Shown here: one piece after another, positions 51,743-63,112 of the stretch
Layout of the letters: every line of letters starts with the position of its first letter
How positions within the stretch are numbered: position 1 is the first letter of the stretch
Assembly: GCA_036874045.1 (NCBI GenBank)
Contig: JAZBRI010000004.1
Span: 5,704,001 to 5,768,000, forward strand
Length of the DNA: 64,000 nucleotides
Direction: 5' to 3'
From: Cymodocea nodosa
Lineage: Eukaryota > Streptophyta > Magnoliopsida > Alismatales > Cymodoceaceae
Notes under the pieces: generated by a model
Told to the model about the DNA's origin: nothing
The model's database searches: none
Seen by the model: the letters and a program-made list of their open reading frames with translations, nothing else
Translations under genes and position numbers: made by a program

Positions 51743-52366
51743 ATGGCGTCGTCGAGGCTTCTTCTCCTTCCCCTTCTCCTCCTCTTGGTCCTTGCTCTCG
51801 CCCATGTTGCAGAGGTAATTAGCTAATTGTTAGGCAACCAAGCATGCCAAGATCGATCGTTGCCAAATTAAGCTGCGCGCACCCAATTAAGTGCATGCGT
51901 GCGTGTTGTTTAATTCCTTTAGTCTGGAATGAAACTGATCAAGTACACTGTTTTCTTTCTTTCCTTGGGTTCGTTGCAGAGTCGAGGTGTATACGTTCGG
52001 CCATCAAGTAAGAACTAAGTAGCCTCCCGCACCGTACCATATCTTTCTTTTTTCAATTAGCTCAAGCAACATGGTTGTGTATATGATGCATGCATGGTAT
52101 ACGCACGTGAGAAGTAATTAAACGCCACCGATGATCAGACCAGTATGTATTTATGTGGGTTAAAAGTATATAATGGTGATGCAGAATGCAAGAAGAGGTG
52201 CACGTACCGATGCTCGGAGACTTCCCACAAGAAGCCGTGCATGTTCTTCTGCATCAAGTGCTGCAAGACCTGCCACTGTGTCCCTCCCGGTGTCTACGGG
52301 AACAAGCACCTCTGCCCTTGCTACAACAACTGGAAGACCCAGGAGGGAGGACCCAAGTGCCCATGA
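51743..52366 (+). CDS. GASA/snakin-family cysteine-rich secreted peptide
   Basis: Three exons: 51743-51814 (24 codons, nearly all signal peptide), 51980-52007 and 52185-52366, joined in phase to 93 residues. The N terminus MASSRLLLLPLLLLLVLALA is a classical secretion signal. The C-terminal 60 residues hold the family's twelve cysteines in the GASA pattern (C-x3-C-x3-C-x7-C-x3-C-x2-CC-x2-C-x-C-x11-C-x-C-x12-C), with the conserved VPPGVYGNK and the ending GGPKCP. These apoplastic peptides are commonly gibberellin-regulated and act in growth and defence. The spacer between signal and GASA domain is very short (SRGVYVRPSK). The second exon is only 28 nt and was placed by splice sites and phase. 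Confidence 0.95.
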
Positions 52367-52498
52367 ACGCTCGACTCACGATCCCTCCCACTGTCGTTGA
52401 TTTAAGCGATGCAATGAATAAATACTGCAACTGGTGTGGATCGCCAGTCCACCGCTAGCTTGTGTTCTTCTGTTTGTCAACTCTCGTACGCAGCTCAT

Positions 52499-52522
52499 TC
52501 ATATATATATATATATATATAT
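52499..52522. repeat. AT microsatellite after the GASA gene
   Basis: Twelve AT units about 135 bases downstream of the GASA stop codon, likely in or just beyond the 3' UTR. Confidence 0.85.
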
Positions 52523-52639
52523 GCTGAGAATGTAGTGTTGAGGTAATGGATGAGTTGTCCCACTTTGGACTTGATTACACAATGATAAATCGATATTTTA
52601 CTTATTAATTAATAATCAGTTTTAAATTAAAATTCCACT

Positions 52640-52970
52640 TCCCTTGGCTCCCTTCGGAAAGCTCCTTTTGCCCGACGCAGCGCGAGCTCATTCCCCTTCA
52701 CCTTTCGTGTAGCGTCTCCTTCGTTCCATTTCGCCCTAGGAAAGGCTTCGTTACCCCGAGATCGTCCGTCGTTCGTTTGAAGCCCTAACGATCCCGGTCG
52801 TCCGAAGGAGCATCCGCCGCCTCCATCACTTCCGTCCTTCGATCCAGTCGCCTTTCCTCCGCCGCCGTGATTCTTCAGTCGCCCCGATCTAGTTGCTTTT
52901 CCTCCGTTCGTGTGCTATATTCCGCCCGGCCGGTGATCCCGCCTTCTTCCATCATCTGCGCGTGATTTTT
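52640..52970. other. GC-rich orphan block resembling a gene leader
   Basis: The block is pyrimidine-rich on the plus strand, with GAAGCCCTAACGATCCCGG and several CCGCCGCC words. It then drops back to AT-rich DNA after a T-run at 52968-52979. This looks like a 5' UTR or promoter-proximal block, but no coding exon follows that I can recognise. It may be the remains of a lost or moved gene. Confidence 0.35.
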
Positions 52971-54394
52971 TTTTTTTTTACGTTTTTTGCTTGCCGACCA
53001 TAGATCCATATGCATCTCGTCCGTAGGTTTTGATTTATTTCAACAACAACATCCAACTACAACTGATTAATGTGGATATATATGCATGTTCTTACCACGT
53101 AATGCTCCTCCAAAAATATTTTCAGTTGCTTCAGTTTGTGTCGTTCTTATCGAAATGAGTGTATTATCTATTTGTTTTAGCAAAAACTACCAATGATGTT
53201 TAACTCAGCAACGTACGTTGAATTGATTCAATAATCGTCTATATGTACACCGTACAACATGACTCATTTTTCCTTTCCATTAATAAATTTTCCAAGAAAA
53301 ATATGTTGATAGATGCAGAACTCGAATTTTGTAATGATACGAGCTGAATTTATTTAGTTTGGAATTTTTGTTATTTTTACAAGATTATTTTTGTAAATAA
53401 TTTTCTATCTTGATTTTAGAAATATCCAAAACGTGTATTATGCAAGGAAAGTCTTGTTGCATTTATGATCATCTTGCAATATTATTTGAAAATGGTATTG
53501 TTATAGGAAAATTTAACAATTAAAATGATAATAATAATAATATGGAGGGACACTTGCACTGGTACTTCCGATGACTTATATGAAGGAAGTATTGCCACAG
53601 GAAATTTCAGCAAATACGAAATTTATGAATCATTTTAATTCACCTATATAAAAATTTTATGCACTTGTATTGATATTTCTCAATGACTTTTTGTAATATT
53701 TGTACTTGTATGAATTATATAATTTGACAAATTTTAAATATTTTGATATAAAATTTCTTTTTTTTAAATTTTTTTTTGACGTTCCATAATGTACACAAAT
53801 AATATTTTATTTATTTATTTTCCTTTTCAAAATTTTTTTCTGTCTTTTTTAACTTTTTGTCGTGCATAAAATAAGTCTTGGAAGATGCGGTAGATTAATG
53901 GACATGTATTTACCAAAGACGCTCATCTCAAAGATGGCTGAGCCCCAAATAAAAGTACAATTATTTGCAAAAAAAAAAAAAACACAATTCACATAAATTA
54001 GATTTAAAAAGTTCATACCACGAGACCACATTCGCCTGAATTATTTAAGCAACGTCGCCAGCTAATTGTTCTTACAAGCACCCCACTTATCTGGATATTT
54101 TAGTTCTATATTTTGCTGTAACATAAAATACATTGAACGAATCGTTGCTAATTAATTACACGGCAAGCTCTGATAAAAGCCTGAAAAATAATTGATTAAT
54201 TTCAAGTTTCCGAAAAGGATAAAATCCTGAAAGAAGCAAGAAAACAACTCACAACCTCTGATATTTTAATTTCCGTTGCCTTTTTTTTAATCTTCTTGCT
54301 TCTCATTGATATTTTTTTATCTAATAATTCCTAATTGATTTCCTAAATTCGCTTGCCTAAGTTCAACATTTTACCTGAATAGAAAGATTTCAGC

Positions 54395-54424
54395 GAGTTT
54401 ATATATATATATATATATATATAT
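54395..54424. repeat. TA microsatellite
   Basis: About fourteen TA units in the spacer before the myosin-binding protein gene. Confidence 0.85.
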
Positions 54425-54687
54425 GGATTCATTAAAAAAACCAAAAAAAAGATGACGACGGTTGAACGAGAGTGACAACATAGTCATATATAAACCAAAT
54501 ACAAAATAAAACTGATTGATGTAAAGAAAGGAAGACTCCATCATTGATAATTAATTGATTTTAAATCGAAAAAACACATTTCAATACACAATCAGCCTTT
54601 AATCATGTCGCCTACGTAAAAGATTCATTCTAGGCTGTTCTAGTCGAATCGGACCAAACCAAATAGAATATTTCATCTTTCCACCCA

Positions 54688-54714
54688 ATATTATTATTAT
54701 TATTATTATTATTA
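54688..54714. repeat. ATT trinucleotide microsatellite
   Basis: About eight to nine uninterrupted TTA/ATT units. The surrounding spacer (53000-55600) otherwise shows no gene. Confidence 0.85.
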
Positions 54715-55603
54715 GACAACTAATCACCGTTTGCTATGATTCCAACGGTATTAGTTTTTCTGTTGGCTAAATTACGTGGATTGTTTGAAGTGAAAGAAAC
54801 ATCTTCTAATTGGTTATTTTTGTGTGTTTTTCTACGCAAGCATTCCATTTCGATGGATTGTCAACTTCCTCCGTCTGGTTACAAACAACCCCTTATACTT
54901 TACGGTTAATATATCAAGTAATACTCTCGGTATTCCTTGTGGCCCTCGGAAGAGGCCTGGATTTACCTCACCAAAAGTCCCCCCAAAAATACACTTTGTG
55001 GATCTGAGCGAAATTCTATTTTTACGGAGGATTATTCATCAACAGAAGTAATCTAAATTACATTATTTTCAACAACCCCATTTATACGTCGCATTCTCAA
55101 TTGCCTTTTTAGTCTCCCTTTCGTGGAAGCTTACCTTTTACCCTTAATTATATGATTATAAAAAAAAGTAGTTTTATTATTTAAATTTATACGAGTGACG
55201 TTTGAGAGAATTTAATTTTTTATGATAATATTTCAAAACTTGTAATAACAACAACAACAACAACAACCAAATTTTAATAAATAATTCCTAAAAAGTCATT
55301 TCAAGTGAATTCTTCTGCACTCCACGTTCTTATTTTATTTAAGATTTTTAATCGCAAACTATTTCATCCCGTAAACAAACTTTCAAGTCTGAAAAGGTGT
55401 CAACCGCAATAATCTGTTACTCTTGTCTCAAAATACAAAAAGTTCATTTAAAATGCAAAATAATCACCGTGGTCCTCTACGTCGTCGTTTCGACGTTGAC
55501 AAAACCTCTCCTCTCCCCTCCCTCGTCTCCTCTTCTCTTCTACGTTCTCCCACAGGACAAAACCTCGATCACCACCACCACCACCGCCACCGCCACCGCC
55601 ACC

Positions 55604-58600
55604 ATGGCCGGCAACAAATTCGCGACCTTGCTCCGCCGAAACGCTCACAACATCACCGTCATCCTCGTCTACACCCTCCTGGAGTGGGTCCTCATCGGCC
55701 TTCTCCTCCTGAACGCCCTCTTCTCCTACTTCATCTCTAGATACGTCTCCTTCTTCGGCCTCAAGCCCCCCTGCCTACTTTGTACCCGCGTCGACCACCT
55801 CCTCGACACCCATTCCGCGGCCCCCCACGACACGGTGTGTGACGACCACGTCGCCGAGATCGCCAAGCTTGGGAATCGTGTTCATCGGGAGGAGGAGAAG
55901 AATGTTTTCCATGGGAGGGATTTGTGCGAGAGTTGCTTAGCGGGGGCTTGGCGGCGATGGAGGGAGGGAGTGGAGTTGATGGAGGTGGGAGGATCCAAGT
56001 GCTTGAACTGTGGGGTTGGGTTGAAGGTCGCAGCTCGGTTTCGGGACGCGTCTGAAGGAATAGATTCGAAATTAGAAAGGAAAGTTGAGTATGGGTTCGC
56101 AAATGGGAATTCTGGGGTGGAGAGGGAGTTGGATGGAGGGAAGATAGATGACTGGAGGAAAGGTAGCGACGAAGAAGAAGATGACGATGAGGAGGAGGAC
56201 GACGACGAAACAGAAGAAGAGAAGGAAGATGAATATGATGAGGATGAAACAGAGGACGAGACGGAAGAAGAAGAAGAAGAAGAAGAAGAAGAAGAAGAAG
56301 AAGAAGAAGAAATGGTCTATAGGGTGGAGCTGGAGGAAAGAGGAGAAAATGAAGATGATAAGCATAGGAGGGGATTTGCAACTGCCGACGACGTCGATCA
56401 TATTTATAAACACGGTTCCTGCAAAAGAGTTTATGGTAGCGATGCCATCTATAGAATTCTGAACCAGCATCGCGATGACGCAACCACCGTCACCGAGCGG
56501 GTCTACAAGGTGGAATCAGTTCACTCCAGGAAGGAAGAGAGCCGGAGCGGTGATGGATCGGAAACCGATGACGGGGAGAAGAGTGGTGAACAGATGTCGG
56601 GTAAGGAAGGGGGTTCTGTAGGCGAGGGAACAACCAAGGCTTACGTTGTTGAGATCGAGGACAGGGCATTTTTCCCGTCGGGGACAAGGGAAAGTGTCCT
56701 TATATCCAGCCCTGGTTTGCCAGACCATGATCGGAGTAAGCAGAAGGTAGAGAGATTGGTGGAAACCATGGTCGACAATGGCGATGGATCAGGGAGTGCG
56801 CTTGAGGTGAAGAAGGTCGGGGATCGTTCCGTCTTTGAAGGGTTTCAAGCGAATTCCGTCCTAGGTAGCAGTGTTGCGATCGAAGCTGGTAGCACAACTA
56901 AAGATCGTCACCCAGCAACTCTTTCCGATGCATGGAATGAGATTCGCACAGTTTCTCCAGAGACCCCCCCTGTTGGAACCAAGAACAATGATGTTTCTCC
57001 TATGATTCGTGAGCCAGAGTCTCATCCCTCGTCGACTACCAGTGCTGTTGGCGTCAATGGAAGTCTTTACAAGGAGAAGCTTGCCGATTCTGAAACATTT
57101 CAATCAACTCATCAAGATAACAAGGCCGCTCGGGAAAGGGAAGTACATGGGCCAATCGGAATGGCACATGTACATGTGGATTCTCCGTCAGTGATTCCTG
57201 ACGATGAACACGGTAATGCTCCATGCCAGCCAGGAGCTCCACCTGAGCCAGAAGAAAAAATGCTTCAAGATCGAATTGCTGAAATGGTAACAGAAGTGGT
57301 GATGGGTGGCGATCAGAGTGAGACACATGGTACGTCCTTTCTAGGATGCTCAAATTCCTCTTTCTAGTAGCTTTTCAAGGTGCACCAGATATGATATCTG
57401 TATGATGTAATAGCGTGACAACCTTACCTGTTAGTCAGGTTGGTGGATCTGCAAGGTCCCCTTCTTCCTTTCCTCTGTGCGTGCGTGTGTGTGTGCGTTT
57501 TTAAATTAACATGAAATTGCAGATCGAAGGGAAGCTTGTTTTAGTGAACTATTCTTTTTTTGTGGGGATCGGATGCTCCACAAATTGCAATCCACACTTG
57601 TATCCACTTCCACCTTGATATCGAATGATTCCAATATGGAATCCTGTTGTCATCAACTGATCATCAGCAAGCTGATAATGACGATGACAACGGGAATCTA
57701 TACTGGATTTATTCAATATCAAGGTGAAATACAACTACGGAAAACAATTTGCAAAGAATCTAACCTCCACATAGTACAATGATCCACTACAACAAGCTTA
57801 TCTCCAATCTGCAATTCCCTATCATTTAAACAACACAGGAAAGGAAGAAGATGACCTTGCAGACCTACCAACCACCCAGCAACCCCACTAACGCATTACC
57901 CAATCCTGTAAAGTCACTTCACTGTTGCATTGCACAGAAGTCACCAACTATTTTATCTCTCTGTAGAATTGGACAATAATCACACAAATAACAGTAAGGC
58001 TGAATTGGGGGGGGGGAAACTCAATCAACTTCAACGTCAGAAGCCTATTTCACAAGTTCTTTCTATGTACAATGTATCAGGATTTGATGCTCAAGGTACT
58101 AACTAATAGATCTTTTACTGTGTTACCATGAAGTTATTCCTTCGTACGTGAGAAATGCCCTAGTTCTTGCGTGTGTGAAATATATTCTTTTTGTCTGTCA
58201 GCCTCTGAAGAGGAGTGTAGAACGGATGATAAGGTCAATCATGATGCTTTAAGCTGGGGTAACGTTTGTGAGCAAGAACAGATTAGTCATTCTGAAGACA
58301 AGGAACAAATTGCTCAGGTTGAATCTTCACATCTTTATGGTGGGAGTGCAGAAGGCCGAGGTGAAAACCACAACAATCTTGCTCTCCCAATTTTCTATGA
58401 TATGTGTTGTCAAGAGTCACACTTTTTGTTCTTTAGACAAATTGGTGAATGTTTCTGTTCAGACATGATGTATCGTCATATTGTCCCTTGTCGAGTAGTT
58501 CTTCATGTACCAGCTTATACTAATAATGCAATTGTATATTACAGAACACCAAAATGAAGGTGAGGGTGTATCTGAGGTATCAATTGGAAGTGTAATCCGT

Positions 58601-61600
58601 GAACAGGAACACACTGCCCATGTTGAAAGTCAGGTAGTTTTCCCACCACCAACCAAGCAATTTCATTCGCCAGAGAAAGAAATGCAAGACAATATGCAAG
58701 GTACTGTGATGCTTTTGTCTTCCATTTTCTCATTTTTACATAGATTATATTAAGTGCTTCCTCAATATGTGTTTGAAGTGAACAAAACAACAGGAGCAAG
58801 CCATCAGTTATCAGCTGAGGAACACAATGAGCTGGAGGAAAAGAGTTCACCGGAGCGTGCAGAGGGAACTATCAATATCAACAAAAAAGGCGTATTTGAT
58901 AGGGGTGAATGTTGGACTGAATCTATGGATGAAAGTGTTGCCAGTGAGGTTGATTCTATTGAAATCTTGACAACAGATCAGCTTAAATCTGCATTAAAAG
59001 CTGAACGCAAGGCTTTGAGTAATTTATACGCAGAGCTTGAAGAAGAGAGGAGTTCTTCTGCCATATCTACCAACCAGACAATGGCAATGATAACCAGACT
59101 TCAGGAGGAGAAGGCGGCAATGCAGATGGAAGCATGGCAATACCAAAGGATGATGGAAGAGCAATCTGAGTATGATCAGGATGCGTTAAATATTCTAGAT
59201 GAGCTTGCAAAGAAGAGAGAAAGGGAGAAGCAGGAATTAATGAAAGAATTGGAGGATTATCGCAAGAAAGCAAGCATTTATGAAGCAAAGGAGAAAGAAC
59301 GAATGGAAAGGGAAAAAGATGATCAAGTGAACGATCCCGCTTTACCCAGTGGCGATGGTGAGGATGAACACTCCTCTCTCGAGTTTAATGAAGGTCATCA
59401 TAAGGTTAATGGTTTAATTGAAGATAATTTTACTCATGCTGATGCTTCTCTGGGTTCTGGGACAGAGCAGACATCAACAAATCAACTGAAGACACTTAAT
59501 GAAGAGTTAACAAAATTTGAGGAAGAGAGAATTTTCATTTTAGAACAGTTGAAGTTGTGGGAGGAGAAGCTATCAGCATTCGACACCAGAGAAACTACCG
59601 AGAACGTAAATGACAATGAGGCAGATCATTCACGAGATTCAACTTCTGAGCTAGCATCAGAAAGAGAGAAGCTTGCCATTGCAGAGGAGATCGAGAAACT
59701 TTATCAACGTTTGCAGGCACTAGAGGAAGATAAAAGATTTCTCAAACAATGCATCAACTCCTTGAAGAAAGGAGAGAAAGAGATGGATCTTTTATATCAA
59801 ATATTTCAGCATATTCGCGATCTGAGAAATTCTGAACAGAGAGCTAGAAATTCGAAGTCTTCAACTGGTAAGTTTGTGGATAACATCTATTATTTTCAGA
59901 GGTTTATGTGCTACTGATAGGTGTGCATTCTTTTGGAGATTATTATTAGCGAGCGAGCTCTATTGAGAGAAAGAAGAATACAGATTTTTTAAATTAATGA
60001 TTAGAGGTTCATCCCTTTTTTTAAAGAAATACAAAATATTAATAAGATATATGTTCATATACAAATCTCATCTTTTGTTTACTGAGCATTGATCACACAA
60101 CTTGCACTTGCACAATTAAAATTTATATAAAAATAGTTTTGGCAAAAGTGAGTGGATGGTCACATTGGTTATAGGTAACGATAGACAATTGCAGTATATG
60201 GACAAATAGGTAATAGTAGTAATACATCACATCAATAAGTACTCATTAAATCTGATAGGTGATGACCAAATTTTTATTTTCTTATTAAATTGATTCTCAA
60301 CTAGTTGAAAGAAATGTTTCATAATGTGGCATACTTCAGATTTATTGTTCATGAGAGCCATATTGACATAGAATAATTATCAACTATGGTCAGAAAATAA
60401 TGGAATTTATCAATGGAAGGTGTAGAAAATTTTCTCCACGCATCATAACTAATCATATCAAAGCAATCAGCAGAAGTAATAGTAGTACTATTTTGAAATG
60501 GAAGCCTACTTTGTTTTGCCATAGGGTAGATCTTACAATCAACATGAGGTTTATGCCTATTGGTAAAAGGGAAATGTTTCATCCTATTGTAACTAGTATG
60601 TCCTAAACTAATGTGCCACGACTCATCAATAATGTACTTATTGGTATCAACATTACAAATGACCTCTGGGTTTTGAATCAAAAAGTGCATTCTATTTATC
60701 TCCGTACCCGGTTGAATCACCTTCTTGAATACCAACCGGGTCCAGCATGACACAAAAATCTTGTTGAAAGGAAACTTCACATTGCAAATCATGCTTGATC
60801 TTGCTAATTGACATGAGATTAATCCTAACATTTGGAACATACAATACATCCTGTGATGTGGCATCAAGTGTCAATGTTACCGAACTAGTTTCATGAATGG
60901 GTATCATGTGACCCTTGGGTGAGTGGACAAGAGAATAAACTTGAGTGTGTTTTAGACTAGTTAGGATGTTCAAATCATGACACATGTTCAGAAGCTCCTA
61001 AATCTATTAGTCCAAAAGAATCACTAGTTTACTTACCAAACTCAACATACCTGCTGCATCAGAGAGAGTTTCATCAGACTGTTAATCATGTTATCTATTG
61101 GTATTGATCTTGAGTATGTATACACCAAAACTTTAGATGTCGTGGCATTAGTTTCACTTCTTGGCTTCATGATCTATTGGTTACTCTTCTCTACCCTTGG
61201 ATAAACCTTGCGGAGCTTGTGGTTAGTCAGAAAACCAATGTGCTAGAACAATTCTCTTGACATTCTTGAAGTTGTTACATGAATCTTTCTGGTCTGTTCA
61301 CTTGCTACTCTTACTAGTGTTAGATGCATTCTTATTAATCATTGCCATAGCAGATACCTTCATTTGCTTTATTGGTTGGAAAATGTGCTTTTGTCTCTCC
61401 TCTAGAAGGACTAACATGTAGACTTCATTCATGTTTGGAAATGGCAATATCATCAAGGTAGAGAACATGTCGTTGATGCCACCAAGAAGGAACTGTCTTC
61501 GCATTTTTTCTCTATTTTGTTCAACATTTTCATGGTGTTGCAGCTACACAAGGGAAGGGTATATATGGTAGTGATATCGTCCCAAAACCCTTGAGTTTTG

Positions 61601-63112
61601 TATAATATGATGTTGAACAAGACTTGCAATTTCCCCCATAAGCTGATAACGATGAGGGGTGTTACCTTTCATCTTTGCCCAAACCTAGCTTGCAAACTCA
61701 GCATACATCGCATTGAAAGCTAAATTGGAGTTGAGTGAATTGATGGTCCATGAGAGAACAAGGTCTTTACACCTTGTCCATATTTTGTAAATCTTGGCAT
61801 TCTCATCACAATTGGGCATTTCCCTGTGTCATCTGCGAAGTTGAATTTGTTCCTTGCCTTAAGAGCTTTATTTATTGTGCGGTACCAACTGGTGAAGTTA
61901 TCGTCATTCAATTACTTTGTGACAAACTACATTGAAAGGTTATCTATTAGGTGAATGTAGAATGGACTGTTGGCGTTGACTAGTTGGCTTGCCTGCTCTA
62001 TTGTGTGGTTCACCTCCATCGTTGTTGTAGGAAGTGTCAGGCATGGTGGAAAATCGTGAACAAGAGTTTCCTTAGATTAGCTGTGATACCATCTTTATGA
62101 TCAAAGAATCTCAATTATTCATGGGCTGGGTCTACCTAGGATTGTTTATATTGAGTACATGGAAAAAATCACATTTGGGTGTAAAAATTTCATAGAGGCC
62201 CAATAAAAACATCAATTCAAACTATATTTAATGTACATGAAAATTACAATTGAATTCAAGAATAAATACAATTCATGGATCTAATTTTAATATATCCAGA
62301 GTTGAGAGTGCATTTTGAACACATCTCCAAAGAAGGATCTTAACCTTCGGTGGAATGCCATTCTCCCTTCAAAATCTTTTGAAGGGAATATCTTTTTGGT
62401 AGCTCCCATCTTGGAGGTGCTTTCAAATCTTCATCTATTCCATAGATAGTATAATCTGTCTTTGTGCTGACTTACTACTCTTACAAATAATCGTACTGCA
62501 CTCCAAGCTTGATTGTTCTAATGGTGTCCACAATATAGCAGGCTAAATGGATGCGGATCTACATACCAATCTATAAATTCTTATTATCTATGATACTTAT
62601 ATCTCCTATATTTATTTCTAATAAACTCTAAACCAAGTGAATCTATAAAAATCCATGCTTCATTTTTTTACCATAAATTTTCAATTTTGATTTTCTCTTG
62701 TCGAATAATATGAAATTACTGCTCTTATGCTCGTCTCCACATAATGCACTTCATATTTTTCATCATGTAAAAATTTTGCACTAGAAATAAGTCAGTTCTT
62801 GAAATTATTGATCGTTATATGATATGTTGAAAATTTGAAGGTTATTCATTAATAATATGACATCATTGATCTTTCTATTATATATTGAAATTTTGAAGGT
62901 CAAAATATTCACTAATAATGTGACATCACCTTGATAGATTAATGGCTTTTGAAGATCCTGGTTGATGTGTTGAAGTTGCAGAATATGTTAACGTGGATTA
63001 AGCAAGGTAATCCTTCATGCGATGCTATTCTGTGGGTTTTGAGGTTACAGAAATTTTGGTGACATCTGAATGAATGTCGATTCTTACAGGGAGCAATACT
63101 TCCTATGTTTGA
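55604..63112 (+). CDS. Myosin-binding protein (DUF593/GTD-binding, MyoB family)
   Basis: Exons 55604-57329, 58202-58360, 58545-58700 and 58794-59867 join in phase 1. A tentative last exon is 63090-63112 (about 1045 residues in all). The N terminus MAGNKFATLLRRNAHN is followed by a membrane segment (about residues 17-47) and the conserved KPPCLLCTRVDH (C57, C60). A second Cys pair lies in LCESCL and KCLNCG. A long acidic, low-complexity middle contains a 16-Glu run. Around residues 740-840 lies the coiled-coil GTD-binding (zein-binding) domain: LKSALKAERKALSNLYAELE, RLQEEKAAMQMEAWQYQRMM, YDQDALNILDELAKKR. These proteins sit on vesicles and recruit class XI myosins for cytoplasmic streaming. 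The start at 55604 has CACCATGG context. The exon 2 donor could instead be at 58339. The last exon is uncertain because EYVNVD at 62988 is also possible. Confidence 0.88.
56264..56311 (+). repeat. In-frame GAA microsatellite (16 Glu codons)
   Basis: Sixteen consecutive GAA codons within exon 1 of the myosin-binding protein gene encode a pure glutamate run in an already acidic region. All codons are GAA, which points to slippage rather than selection on codon use. Confidence 0.95.
57430..57892. repeat. Long imperfect inverted repeat in intron 1 of the myosin-binding gene
   Basis: The left arm (57430-57669) and right arm (57670-57892) are reverse complements with moderate divergence across their whole length. 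Matching landmarks in order: GTTAGT, TCTGCAAGGTC, CTTCTTCCTTTCCT, TTTAAAT, AATTGCAGAT, AAGCTTGTT, CAAATTG, TTGTAT, CACCTTGATAT and GTTGTCATC. They meet at ATCAGC-AA-GCTGAT (57663-57676). The left arm is about 17 bases longer, mostly from a GT run near 57480-57500. Transcription of the host gene would produce a hairpin with a stem of over 200 bp. It may be a foldback MITE or an inverted duplication. No target duplication was found. Confidence 0.85.
60340..62100 (-). mobile_element. Copia-type LTR retrotransposon fossil in the last intron of the myosin-binding gene
   Basis: The minus strand carries, in order from 62100 downward: a primer-binding-like TGGTATCACAGC (62082-62093), gag-like pieces (FTSWYRTINKALKARNKF near 61890; LPFPNMNEVYMLVLLEERQK near 61400), the gag-pre-integrase region (DESWHISLGHTSYNRMKHFP near 60620), and the start of integrase (HYFLTIVDNYSMSIWLS near 60360). 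The order with integrase directly after protease/gag fits copia. It is broken and incomplete: reverse transcriptase and RNase H are absent and no second LTR was recognised. It is antisense to the host gene. Confidence 0.8.
62820..62937. repeat. Imperfect tandem duplication of about 62 bp
   Basis: ATATGTTGAAAATTTGAAGGTTATTC...AATATGACATCA near 62822 is echoed by TATATTGAAATTTTGAAGGTC...AATGTGACATCA near 62883. It lies in the 3' part of the last intron of the myosin-binding gene. Confidence 0.6.

Noticed and set aside
55761-56483. 240-codon antisense frame under the myosin-binding gene
   Set aside because: It is a low-complexity Leu/Pro/Arg/His shadow of the acidic coding region and GAA tract.
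57330-57367. Ending of the myosin-binding protein by read-through after exon 1
   Set aside because: It would drop the GTD-binding coiled coil. A good donor (ATG/GTACGT) at 57330 and in-phase downstream exons support splicing.
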